From the NCBI GenBank assembly GCA_937951485.1, contig CALEDJ010000028.1, positions 14,547-78,546 of the forward strand: DNA of 64,000 bases, in the 5' to 3' direction. Positions 16,304-29,132 of the stretch are shown here, one piece after another. How positions within the stretch are numbered: position 1 is the first letter of the stretch; each line of letters starts with the position of its first letter. The notes under the pieces are model-generated. The model was not told the DNA's origin. It was given only the letters and a program-made list of their open reading frames with translations, and did no database searches. Made by a program: the position numbers and the translations under genes. This stretch comes from an uncultured bacterium (lineage in GTDB: Bacteria; Hydrogenedentota; Hydrogenedentia; Hydrogenedentales; CAILVY01).

Positions 16304-17095
16304 ATGATTCGTTCCATGTTCACCGCCGCAACGGGGATGATCGCCCAGCAAATGAACATTGACAGCATCGCCCACAACCTGGCGAACGTCAACACCACCG
16401 GTTTCAAGAAAAGCCGCGTGAATTTTCAGGACCTTCTGTACGAAACCATCAAACCCGCAGGCAGCGAAACCCAGGCGGGCACGACCATCCCTGAAGGCAT
16501 CCAAATCGGCCACGGCGTGCGGCCTTCCGCCATCGCAAAGGTCTTCTCCCCCGGCGCGGCCATCCAGACCGGCAACCCCCTCGACTTAATGATCGAAGGC
16601 GACGGCTTCTTCCAGGTGGAAATGCCGGACGGCACCATCGCCTACACGCGGGATGGTTCATTTAAGATCAACCAGGATGGCGTAATCATGACCGCGGACG
16701 GCTATCCGCTCAGCCCCGGCATCACCATCCCCACAGACGCCGAATTAGTGAGCATCGGTTCCGATGGCACCATATCCGCGCGGGTCCCCGGCGACAACAC
16801 GCCGCAGACCCTCGGCACGCTGCAACTGGTGCGCTTCTCGAATCCTGCGGGGCTGGATGCGCGCCTCGGCCGCAACCTGCTGCTGGAAACCCAGGCCTCC
16901 GGTCCGCCCAATACGGGCGATCCCGGCCTGGACGGCCTCGGCACGCTTGCCCAAGGTTTCCTCGAAAACTCCAATGTCCAGGTCGTGGAGGAAATCCTCC
17001 AGATGATCATCGCGCAACGCGCTTATGAAGCAAATTCCCGGGTCATTCAGACCTCCGACGACATGTTGCAGACAGCGAATAATGTCCGCAGGTAA
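16304..17095 (+). CDS. flgG: Flagellar distal rod protein FlgG
   Basis: 263 residues. The N-terminus MIRSMFTAATGMIAQQMNID with HNLANVNTTGFKKSRVNFQD and the C-terminus NVQVVEEILQMIIAQRAYEA with NSRVIQTSDDMLQTAN are diagnostic for FlgG. GGAGG sits eight bases before the ATG. The distal rod crosses the P- and L-rings encoded just downstream (flgI, flgH). Confidence 0.96.
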   Translation: MIRSMFTAATGMIAQQMNIDSIAHNLANVNTTGFKKSRVNFQDLLYETIKPAGSETQAGTTIPEGIQIGHGVRPSAIAKVFSPGAAIQTGNPLDLMIEGDGFFQVEMPDGTIAYTRDGSFKINQDGVIMTADGYPLSPGITIPTDAELVSIGSDGTISARVPGDNTPQTLGTLQLVRFSNPAGLDARLGRNLLLETQASGPPNTGDPGLDGLGTLAQGFLENSNVQVVEEILQMIIAQRAYEANSRVIQTSDDMLQTANNVRR

Positions 17096-17148
17096 ACCTG
17101 ACCGCAATCGAATCCTGTAAGGCTTTCAGAACCTCACGGGGATGAGCA

Positions 17149-18153
17149 ATGAGCGCCATGTCAGCAACAAGATCAAGCATTTCCAGAACAACCACCGGCA
17201 ACGCCCCGCGCCGATATGCGATGACGGTCTTCATCGCGGCCATGGGATGCTGCTGCGCCCATGCCGCCACGGACACTGTGACGCTGTTGGAAGAAGCGCA
17301 GGTGCGCGGGCCGAAAGTAACGCTGGGCGAGGTGGCGGCCATTGAAGGCGTCAATGCGGAGGCGTTGTCGGCCATTGAAGTGATTGCCGCGCCGGCCCCG
17401 GGTTCGGCAAAGCCCGTGTATGCCTCGCTCGTGGAATCGCGGGTCCGCGCATCTGGCTTTGATCCGCGCACTGTCGCCATCAAGGGCGCGAACCGCGTCC
17501 TCGCCACGACATCCTACTCGCCCGTTTCCCGCGAGGCGATAGCCGAATCGCTGCGCCGGCACATCCTGCTGGAAATGCCGTGGGACCCCCGCGATACGGA
17601 GGTGGACGTGCCGCCGCCGCTGAACGACTTCATTGCTCCGGAAGGCGAGGTGCAAATTGCATGGCGCGCCAGTCCGCAGTACCGCTATGTGGGCGCGGGC
17701 GCCTTCACCGGAGAAATTCTCGTGGATGGCCGCGTGCACCGGACACTGTTGTGCCGCGCAACCGTCGAGCCGTATGTCACCGTTGCGACGGCGATGAGCG
17801 ACATTCCCCGGGGCCGAACCATTTCACCTGCCGACATCGAACTCCGCAAGGTGGCGCTGAGCACGGCCCCCCAGGGCGCCGTAACGCGCATCGAGGACCT
17901 CACCGGCATGGTCGCCACAAAAACCATCTTCCCCGGTCAAATCCTGACCACGCGCATGGTGGACATGCCGGTGCTCGTGCGTCGCAGACAAACCGTGCCC
18001 GTTGAACTGCGATCCGGCGCAGTGCACGTTCGCGGACAGGCCATCGCGCTGACGGACGCCCGCGTCGGAGACATAGTGGCTTGTGTCAACCCCAATTCCA
18101 GAGAGCAATTCTACGGCGTTGTCCGCCCGGATGGCGTCGTGGTGGTGCAGTAG
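17149..18153 (+). CDS. flgA: Flagellar P-ring assembly chaperone FlgA
   Basis: 334-residue periplasmic chaperone needed to build the FlgI ring. A signal sequence ends near CAHAATDTV; with the ATG at 17149 the leader is long, and the internal ATG at 17221 would give a more normal one. The C-terminal SAF-like domain is clear: MSDIPRGRTISPADIELRKV, LTGMVATKTIFPGQIL and VGDIVACVNPNSREQFYGVV. The gene lies between flgG and flgH in the standard order. Confidence 0.88.
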   Translation: MSAMSATRSSISRTTTGNAPRRYAMTVFIAAMGCCCAHAATDTVTLLEEAQVRGPKVTLGEVAAIEGVNAEALSAIEVIAAPAPGSAKPVYASLVESRVRASGFDPRTVAIKGANRVLATTSYSPVSREAIAESLRRHILLEMPWDPRDTEVDVPPPLNDFIAPEGEVQIAWRASPQYRYVGAGAFTGEILVDGRVHRTLLCRATVEPYVTVATAMSDIPRGRTISPADIELRKVALSTAPQGAVTRIEDLTGMVATKTIFPGQILTTRMVDMPVLVRRRQTVPVELRSGAVHVRGQAIALTDARVGDIVACVNPNSREQFYGVVRPDGVVVVQ

Positions 18154-18165
18154 GGAGGAAGAGCG

Positions 18166-18792
18166 ATGCGATGGAAACTCCTCATTGCGGCAGGCGTGAC
18201 GCTGGCGGCAACCGCAGCGGCGGACTCATTGTTTCAACTGGAATCCTCACAGTCCGGCACCCTGATTTCCGAGCGCCGCAACCGCTTCGAGCCGGGCGAC
18301 GTCATCACCGTGCTGGTGAATGAGCGGATTGACGCCTCCACCACTGCCGACACCAACGTCAAGAAGGAATCCGATGTGGAGGCGAAAACCCCCACCGCCC
18401 AAAACAGGTTTTTCGTATCCAATGACGGCCTGAACATCCTCAACCCCGATGAACTTCCGAACTGGAACATCGAAGTCGAGAATGAAACCAAGGCGCGCGG
18501 AAGAACCGTGCGTAGAAGCACACTGAACACCGCTGTCAGTTGCATCGTCAAACAGGTCTATCCTAACGGCAACATGCTGATTGAAGGAGAGAAGGTGTTG
18601 TCCGTCAACCGCGAGGATTCTTCCATATTTCTCAGCGGCATCGTCCGGTCCAGGGATGTCACCCCGGCCAATACCGTCACCTCATCACAAGTGGCCAACA
18701 TGCAATTAAGACTGCGAGGCAAGGGGCCGCTGTGGAACAACCAACGCCGGGGCCTGTTCACCCGATTGCTGGACTGGATTTCGCCGTTCTGA
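18166..18792 (+). CDS. flgH: Flagellar L-ring protein FlgH without a lipobox
   Basis: 208 residues, outer-membrane ring around the rod. Characteristic segments are SLFQLESSQSGTLISERRNR, FEPGDVITVLVNERIDAST and GNMLIEGEKVLSVNRED. The signal sequence reads LLIAAGVTLAATAAADSLF with no Cys at the cleavage site, whereas most FlgH proteins are lipoproteins. The start ATG 18166 has GGAGGAAGAG upstream. This organism's L-ring is therefore probably not lipid-anchored. Confidence 0.92.
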   Translation: MRWKLLIAAGVTLAATAAADSLFQLESSQSGTLISERRNRFEPGDVITVLVNERIDASTTADTNVKKESDVEAKTPTAQNRFFVSNDGLNILNPDELPNWNIEVENETKARGRTVRRSTLNTAVSCIVKQVYPNGNMLIEGEKVLSVNREDSSIFLSGIVRSRDVTPANTVTSSQVANMQLRLRGKGPLWNNQRRGLFTRLLDWISPF

Positions 18793-18810
18793 GAAGGAGT
18801 AAATGCGACG

Positions 18811-19950
18811 GTGAGACATGACATGAATGAAATCCCGAATGGGGCGCCGTATGGCCGCCTGTTCATGTGCATCTGTCTGATTGCCGCGCTGCTGGCGACG
18901 GCAGGCGATGCGCGCGCGGCGCGCCTGGGGGACCTGTGCGATGTCCAGGGTGTGCGCGGCAACATCCTGAAGGGAATCGGCATTGTGGTGGGGCTGGCCG
19001 GCACAGGCGACAAAGCGCCGGCGGCGGTTACCGCGCAACAGCGCATGCTTGAACGGCTCGGCATTGATGTCGAAAGCATGAAAGAATTGAAGAGCAACAA
19101 TTCCGCCATTGTGGCGGTCACCGCGGTGCTCCCGGCATTCGCCAAGGAAGGCACCCGCATTGACGTCAAAGTGGATTCCATGTATGACTGCAAGAGCCTG
19201 GAAGGCGGCATGCTGCTGGAGACCCATCTGACGGGGCCGGGCATGGGGGAGACCGTCTATGCCGTGGCGCAGGGGCCGGTCTCGGTCGGCGGGTTCAATG
19301 TCGGCGGCGGCGGCGCGGGGGCGCGACGCAACCACGTAACCGCAGGCCGCATCCCCATGGGCGCACATGTGGAGCGTGAAGCGCCTTCGCGCATCACGGA
19401 CGGTGAGCGCATCACGCTGCTGCTGAAGCGCCCCGATTTCGGTACGGCCAATGCCATTCAGCAGGCGCTCAACGCATTGCACGGCCCTGAAACCGCTGTT
19501 GCCCTGGGCGCGGGCACGGTCCGTGTCACGATTCCGGAGACGGACCGCGCGGACCTCATCGGCTTCATCGCCCGGCTGGAGGCGCTGAACATCGAAACGC
19601 GCCCGCCCACGCGGGTCGTGATCAATGAGCGCACCGGTACCATCGTGGTCGGGGGCGATGTGATGGTCAAACCCTGCCAGGTGGCCCATGGCAATCTCAC
19701 CATGCGGATCACCGCCACGCCGCAGGTTACCCCGGCGCTGCCGTTCACCGACGTCCAGCCCGTCGTAACACAGATTACGGAACTGACCGTGGAAGAGCAG
19801 GAAGCGTATCTGATGCCGGTGCAGGGCACCTCGGCGGGCGATGTGGCGGCGGCATTGAACCGCCTTCGCGTGACCCCGCGCGACATGATTTCCATCTTCC
19901 AGGCACTGCGCGAAGCAGGCGCGCTGGAAGCGGATTTGGAGGTAATGTAG
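18811..19950 (+). CDS. flgI: Flagellar P-ring protein FlgI
   Basis: 379 residues, periplasmic ring protein. The signal peptide ends near GDARAARLGDL. Diagnostic segments are DVQGVRGNILKGIGIVVGLA, GTGDKAPAAVTAQQRMLERL, IVVGGDVMVKPCQVAHGNLT and the C-terminal GTSAGDVAAALNRLRVTPRD. The start is the GTG at 18811 with GGAG eleven bases upstream; an ATG at 18823 is possible. A four-codon out-of-frame ATG-TGA sits between the Shine-Dalgarno and the GTG. It ends one base into the next gene. Confidence 0.95.
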   Translation: MRHDMNEIPNGAPYGRLFMCICLIAALLATAGDARAARLGDLCDVQGVRGNILKGIGIVVGLAGTGDKAPAAVTAQQRMLERLGIDVESMKELKSNNSAIVAVTAVLPAFAKEGTRIDVKVDSMYDCKSLEGGMLLETHLTGPGMGETVYAVAQGPVSVGGFNVGGGGAGARRNHVTAGRIPMGAHVEREAPSRITDGERITLLLKRPDFGTANAIQQALNALHGPETAVALGAGTVRVTIPETDRADLIGFIARLEALNIETRPPTRVVINERTGTIVVGGDVMVKPCQVAHGNLTMRITATPQVTPALPFTDVQPVVTQITELTVEEQEAYLMPVQGTSAGDVAAALNRLRVTPRDMISIFQALREAGALEADLEVM

Positions 19951-20360
19951 TGCTCTACGTCAACCCAATCGCGGGGCAAACGGACTTCCGGGCGGACCCC
20001 GCCGACCTCGCGGCATTCCGGGAACACCGTGCGTTTCAGGAATTGGAACGCATTTTTCTGTATCAACTGGTCCGGGAAATGCGCAAGAGCACCAGGGAAG
20101 GTCTATTTGGAAAGTCCCGCGAACGCGAATTCTTCGAAGATATTTTCAACGACCATCTGGCCGGCGTTCTGGCGGAATCAGGCGCGTTCGGCCTCGCCGC
20201 GCAGATGCAAGCGCAGTGCGATGCGGCGCAGGGGAGCGCCCGCCCCCCTCAGGAATCACCGCCTGCGATTCCGCTTCCTTCTGCGCTGTCACACCGCATT
20301 GCGCAAGCCGACGCGGCGTCGGCGCATTTAGCGAAGAATTCTCCGGAGCACCGAAAATAA
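19950..20360 (+). CDS. flgJ: FlgJ-like rod-binding protein (N-terminal domain only)
   Basis: 136 residues with the rod-binding domain signature: FQELERIFLYQLVREMRKST, REREFFEDIFNDHLAGVLAE and GAFGLAAQMQ. The muramidase half of gamma-proteobacterial FlgJ is absent, which is normal in many other phyla, so another enzyme must open the peptidoglycan. It starts with a GTG that shares one base with the flgI stop. The C-terminal 35 residues are rich in Pro, Ser and Ala and look disordered. Confidence 0.82.
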   Translation: MLYVNPIAGQTDFRADPADLAAFREHRAFQELERIFLYQLVREMRKSTREGLFGKSREREFFEDIFNDHLAGVLAESGAFGLAAQMQAQCDAAQGSARPPQESPPAIPLPSALSHRIAQADAASAHLAKNSPEHRK

Positions 20361-20457
20361 CACGATTGCGAAGGTGAAGGTAAAGAACAAGACATGTTTG
20401 CCGATATATGAAAACAAGGCGCGGCGCATCACGCGCCCGCCCCGCAAAGGAGCCGTC

Positions 20458-20832
20458 ATGCTTGATTTCCTTGCCATCAGCGCAGTGGGCAAAGCCTTTC
20501 AGGGCGCAGCCGATTTTGTGCGCGAACTGAAGCGCCCCCGCGTCAGCCGACAGGACTTTTCCGCGATCCTGCGCCACGAAATGCAGCAACGACGCGCCGA
20601 GGCAAAGGACGGCGCGGAAACGAGCCGGGCATCGTCTCTGGCCGAAACTTTCATAAAACAACGCGACGCCGACGGCAATCGTCGCATATCGCTGGCGGAA
20701 AGCGGTTTGGATCTAAAAACATTCGAGGCGGCGGACCTCAATGGCGACGGGGAATTGTCGCCGCAGGAACTTCAGGCTTATCTCCTGAAACGGATTCAAA
20801 CCGCCAGCGCCCAGGCATCAAATCATGGATGA
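20458..20832 (+). CDS. EF-hand domain protein in the flagellar operon
   Basis: 124 residues, no signal peptide. Two calcium-binding-type loops are visible: DADGNRRISLAE and DLNGDGELSPQE, spaced as an EF-hand pair in the C-terminal half. The N-terminal half is basic and helical. The ATG at 20458 follows AAAGGAG six bases upstream. It lies between flgJ and flgN and overlaps flgN by 8 bases, so it is translated with them. Function unknown; a calcium-responsive regulator or a structural partner in rod or hook assembly is a guess. Confidence 0.7.
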   Translation: MLDFLAISAVGKAFQGAADFVRELKRPRVSRQDFSAILRHEMQQRRAEAKDGAETSRASSLAETFIKQRDADGNRRISLAESGLDLKTFEAADLNGDGELSPQELQAYLLKRIQTASAQASNHG

Positions 20833-21331
20833 TCTTTTCACAGCATTGTGTGAAATTTTCGATGATGAACTGGAACGCCAGCGCAACGTACTCGATGTCT
20901 GCCTGGCGCAGGGCGCGGCGGCCCGCGCCCGCGATGTGGAGCATCTGGAAGCGAAGACGACGGCCCTCGCCATATTGATTCAGGAAGCGGTGGAAGCCGA
21001 GGCGCATAGGATGGAGGTCGTGCAGCGCCTTGTGGAGCACTACCGCCTGCCGGTGGAACAGCAGACGCTGTCGGGACTGATCGCCGTCGCCCCGGAACCA
21101 TGGAAATCGCGGATGCGCGAATTTCAGACGGAAATCCGCAAGGTATTGGAATCCGTCAAGAGTGTCGCGCGGGAAAATGACGCGCTTATCCGACAATCCA
21201 TTCATCATGTGAATGAGGCGCTGAACACGCTCGCAGAATGTGTCGAAAAGCCCCGGCAGGGTTACAATGCGCGAGGCGCGAAGTTGGGGGCCGCCGCGAT
21301 CCAGCCCGCCATGATTGACCGACAAGGATAA
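20825..21331 (+). CDS. flgN: FlgN-like flagellar export chaperone
   Basis: 168 residues, almost entirely helical, starting MDDLFTALCEIFDDELERQR. The pattern (LAILIQEAVEAEAHRMEVVQ, then a second long helix) and its position just before flgL fit FlgN, the cytosolic chaperone for FlgK and FlgL. Sequence conservation in this family is low, so the call leans on context. It overlaps the EF-hand gene and ends 7 bases before flgL. Confidence 0.7.
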   Translation: MDDLFTALCEIFDDELERQRNVLDVCLAQGAAARARDVEHLEAKTTALAILIQEAVEAEAHRMEVVQRLVEHYRLPVEQQTLSGLIAVAPEPWKSRMREFQTEIRKVLESVKSVARENDALIRQSIHHVNEALNTLAECVEKPRQGYNARGAKLGAAAIQPAMIDRQG

Positions 21332-21338
21332 CAGGCTT

Positions 21339-22262
21339 ATGGGCGCAATTCGGGTGACGCAACGCTTGCTTGTGGACCGCACGCTGCGCAATTTGAACCA
21401 CCAGTCGCGCCGCATCCTGAACCTGCAGGACCAATTGGCCACGGGGCAGAAGGTCAATCGCCCTTCCGACAATCCCCTCGCAGCGCGGCGCGCCGTAAAC
21501 CTGCGCATGGAAATCGCCCAGAACACGCAATATCTCACCAACATCTCCACCATGGGACCATTCATGCAGGAATCTGAAACCGCTGTATTGACAGTGGAGC
21601 GCCTGCGTCAACGCGCCAACGAATTGACGATTCAAGGACTGAGCGACACCAACGGCCCACTGCAACGCGCCCAAATCGCCATCGAGATCAATCAGTTGCT
21701 TGAAGACATGCTTTCTCAATCGAACTATTACACTTCCAACCGATATGTCTTCGGCGGCACCAACACGAGCAACACTCCCTTTGTCGCTGCACGCAATGCC
21801 GAGGGAGAAATCACTGACGTGACTTACGCCGGCAACGATGAGTATTTTCAGATTGAAATCTCCAATAAGATCATGGTCAATGTCAACGAAACCGGCCGCA
21901 GCGTGTTCATGCAGACCGCCCCGGGGACCGAGAACATCTTCGATACGTTGATCGCGATCCGCGACAACCTGCGCGCCAACGACACCGCCGCACTTTCCGA
22001 CAATCTGGAATCCCTGCACGCCGCACAGAGCCAACTGATGATGGCCGTGGCGCGCCTCGGCGCAACCCAGAACCGCATCGAGCGCGTGGATGCCAACCTC
22101 CGCGATGTCAATGTGCAACTCCAGCGCGTTCTGTCCGACAATATTGACGCGGATTTCGCCGAAGTCATGATCAACCTGAACGCCCAGACCAACGCCTTAC
22201 AGGCCGCGTTGAATGCCGGCGCCCGCGTCATCGTTCCCAGCCTGCTCGAATTCCTGCGATAA
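21339..22262 (+). CDS. flgL: Flagellar hook-filament junction protein FlgL
   Basis: 307 residues. The N-terminus is flagellin-like (RVTQRLLVDRTLRNLNHQSR, LATGQKVNRPSDNPLAARRA). The centre has SNYYTSNRYVFGGTNTSNTP, and the C-terminus has DADFAEVMINLNAQTNALQA. I use the ATG at 21339 with AAGGATAACAGG upstream; ATG 21315 would overlap flgN. flgK, which normally precedes flgL, is not present here. Confidence 0.9.
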   Translation: MGAIRVTQRLLVDRTLRNLNHQSRRILNLQDQLATGQKVNRPSDNPLAARRAVNLRMEIAQNTQYLTNISTMGPFMQESETAVLTVERLRQRANELTIQGLSDTNGPLQRAQIAIEINQLLEDMLSQSNYYTSNRYVFGGTNTSNTPFVAARNAEGEITDVTYAGNDEYFQIEISNKIMVNVNETGRSVFMQTAPGTENIFDTLIAIRDNLRANDTAALSDNLESLHAAQSQLMMAVARLGATQNRIERVDANLRDVNVQLQRVLSDNIDADFAEVMINLNAQTNALQAALNAGARVIVPSLLEFLR

Positions 22263-22362
22263 TAAAGGCCCCATAATCCCTCCAGAACAGGTGACGCGCC
22301 CGTATTGCGCCATCCAATGCGTATCGGCCATAATTGTTCCATGCAAAGCGCCACACATTGGC

Positions 22363-22379
22363 GCCGCCTTGGAGGCGGC
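22363..22379 (+). promoter_or_regulatory. Hairpin enclosing the ribosome binding site of the next gene
   Basis: GCCGCCT-TGG-AGGCGGC forms a 7-bp stem with a 3-base loop ending directly at ATG 22380 and containing GGAGG. It could sequester the Shine-Dalgarno. It may instead be a terminator-like structure after flgL, with translation starting at the TTG at 22398, which has its own AAAGGAG. Confidence 0.4.
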
Positions 22380-22907
22380 ATGAAAGGAGCAGAGGCTTTG
22401 AGACGCATAGGGACCGTGTTGATATGCCTGACGCTGGCGGCCTGCCAGCGCAGCCCGAAAGAAGTGGCGGACAAGGTGCTGGGCGATTTCGGCTTGCGCG
22501 AACGGCCGGAAGGCTATGTTTCCGGAACCGAAAAGGTCATGGTGGAATTGGAAAAAGTCGGAGCGTCGGAAATCAAACGACTGAATGCGGAACAAAGCAA
22601 GTCGAACGTGAAGTTCCAAAGCGACGGGCTTCGCGGAATGTATTACAAGGAAGTGAAGATTTACGAAAGTTACTATCCGCTGGATGCCAGTTCAGCCAGG
22701 CGAGACAGCAGCGGGGAACGCGGTTTTCACGGGTACGTAGAGTTTACATATCGCATCTATCAAAGCGAGCGACGCCCCACGCGGACTGAAGCCCTGGCGG
22801 AATCGGCTACTATTCCCACCGACGAAACAGGCAGGGAAGTGTATCGGTATGTGTTTGACGGCGGTGGCGTATGGAATGGCGGTCGGGGCCAACGCATCCG
22901 CCGATGA
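22380..22907 (+). CDS. Small lipoprotein of unknown function
   Basis: About 175 residues. The N-terminus has a lipoprotein signal (IGTVLICLTLAAC, Cys as the acylated residue). The mature part is charged and soluble (SGTEKVMVELEKVGASEIKR, FTYRIYQSERRPTR). No family recognised. The start is ATG 22380 or TTG 22398; both keep the signal peptide. It follows the flagellar operon but has its own leader, so co-function with flagella is not established. Confidence 0.6.
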   Translation: MKGAEALRRIGTVLICLTLAACQRSPKEVADKVLGDFGLRERPEGYVSGTEKVMVELEKVGASEIKRLNAEQSKSNVKFQSDGLRGMYYKEVKIYESYYPLDASSARRDSSGERGFHGYVEFTYRIYQSERRPTRTEALAESATIPTDETGREVYRYVFDGGGVWNGGRGQRIRR

Positions 22908-22991
22908 CTGGCGACACGCCCCTTTCCCCGGAGATTTGCAGCGCGCAGGGCGGGTGCAATGCAGCGCAGCGAAATGGAACCCACTATTTCC

Positions 22992-23444
22992 CTACTTCCC
23001 CCGAATTTCTTCCAGCACTTTCATTTTCGCCCTGATGAAGGTGGGATGATCAAGATTGAGCAAGGCCCGAAGTTTATGCGCGAGATGGTCCTCGTGCGCA
23101 TCCAGCATGCCGTCGGCAAAGATGATGCGCCAGACATCCTCCATAATTCGGATTTTCTCTTCCGGCGTACAGGCTTCATTGATAGCGCGCGTAAACTGCC
23201 AGAAGTCCGTGCTGTCATCCCTGACCTGAATCGCCTCTTCCAGCAGTGCTTCCGCGTCTCCTTTTGACAACTCAAGTTTTTCCCGAAGCACCTCCAGAAT
23301 ATGCGTGCGTTCCTCCTCGCGGAAATGACTGTCAGCGCGGGCCGCCTCCAGCATTACCACGCACAGCGCCACCGCCGCCTGATCCCAAGGCGACTGTTCC
23401 CGCTGCAACGGCGCGGCGAACAATTCCGCAAGTTTCTTCAGCAT
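22992..23444 (-). CDS. TerB-like domain protein
   Basis: 150-residue helical protein resembling the TerB/DjlA N-terminal fold: AAVALCVVMLEAARADSHFR with an acidic EEERTHILEVLREKL, then ACTPEEKIRIMEDVWRIIFA and DGMLDAHEDHLAHKLRALL. Acidic helix ends in such proteins can bind metal at the membrane face. Same strand and 42 bases after the beta-galactosidase gene, so possibly co-transcribed. The precise role is unknown; tellurite resistance should not be assumed. Confidence 0.75.
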   Translation of the reverse strand: MLKKLAELFAAPLQREQSPWDQAAVALCVVMLEAARADSHFREEERTHILEVLREKLELSKGDAEALLEEAIQVRDDSTDFWQFTRAINEACTPEEKIRIMEDVWRIIFADGMLDAHEDHLAHKLRALLNLDHPTFIRAKMKVLEEIRGK

Positions 23445-23486
23445 CGTCGAATATTCTCGCCCCGCGCCAGAAGCATCTGACCCCGC

Positions 23487-28059
<4,573 letters not shown>

Positions 28060-28178
28060 GATATTCTCCTCCCTGCGTTGATCCAGCGGCGATCATACAC
28101 GAAACTATGGGGAATTTTCCCTTGTCTAAGACGCACAGCATTCCCATGCAAAAAACACGCTGGAAAGGTGGAAACAAC

Positions 28179-29111
28179 ATGCAGGTATGGAAAACGGCAT
28201 TTGTGGCAGTGGCAGTATCGGCGGCGTTCAAAACCGGCCTCGCCGAAGAGAACAAATGCAATGTCCGCGAAGAAGCATCTGTCGGGGCGCGTTTTTTCTC
28301 GCAGTGCATCCTTTTGGGTGCACATCGAGGCGGACGCCATGTGTGGCCGGAGAACACCGTCCTGGCTTTTTCCCAAGCGGCGGAGCGATGGCCAAATGCG
28401 CTGCTGGAGGGGGACCTTCTGCTTTCCAGGGACGGCGAAGTCGTGGTTATCCATGACCTGACGGTTGATCGCACCACAAACGGACAGGGCTTCGTGAGCG
28501 ACCTGACACTAGGGGAATTGAAGCAATTGGATGCCGCCTATCACTTCACCACCGACGGCGGCCTGACCTATCCCCTCCGGGGATCAGGCGTCACCATACC
28601 CACCCTGAAGGAAACCCTTGCGGCAGCGCCAAACCATCTTTTTCTCTTTGAAATGAAGGAGGCGACAGGTATTGCCGAGGCCACCGTGAAGGTGATCCGC
28701 GACGCCCAGGCAACCGACCGCTGCATCCTCGCATCGGTCAGTCCCGTGGCCATGCGCTGGGTGCGCGAAAACGCCCCCGAAATCGCCACCTGCTATGACC
28801 ATCTTGAAGCGATCCGCATGCTGGCTGCCTATCGCGATGGAGATTGGGAAAACTACGCGCCCGTGGCGCAGATGCTGGCCATCTCCAGCGGCCTGGAAAA
28901 ACAGTTCAACGTTACTGACGAAGAAATCAGCGCCATCCGCAAAAAGGGAATTCTGTATCTTGTGTTCACAATCAACAACCGGGAGGAAATGAAACGTCTT
29001 CTGCTCCGCGGAGTTGACTGCATCCTCACCGATTACCCGGATGTGCTGGAAAAAGTGATCCGCGAAGTTCAGGAATCAGCCGCTCCCCCGCCGCCTCAAA
29101 CGCCGGGATAA
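28179..29111 (+). CDS. Secreted glycerophosphodiester phosphodiesterase
   Basis: 310 residues from ATG 28179, which has AAAGGTGG eight bases upstream; starts at 28107 or 28146 are possible. A signal peptide (VWKTAFVAVAVSAAFKTGLA) sends it to the periplasm. GDPD barrel motifs are GAHRGGRHVWPENTVLAF with the catalytic His and Glu, LEGDLLLSRDGEVVVIHD with the second His, and the C-terminal GVDCILTDYPDVL. Releases glycerol-3-phosphate from glycerophosphodiesters. Divergent from the SDR gene. Confidence 0.88.
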   Translation: MQVWKTAFVAVAVSAAFKTGLAEENKCNVREEASVGARFFSQCILLGAHRGGRHVWPENTVLAFSQAAERWPNALLEGDLLLSRDGEVVVIHDLTVDRTTNGQGFVSDLTLGELKQLDAAYHFTTDGGLTYPLRGSGVTIPTLKETLAAAPNHLFLFEMKEATGIAEATVKVIRDAQATDRCILASVSPVAMRWVRENAPEIATCYDHLEAIRMLAAYRDGDWENYAPVAQMLAISSGLEKQFNVTDEEISAIRKKGILYLVFTINNREEMKRLLLRGVDCILTDYPDVLEKVIREVQESAAPPPPQTPG

Positions 29112-29132
29112 CGGATTTCCCCGCTGCGGCCC

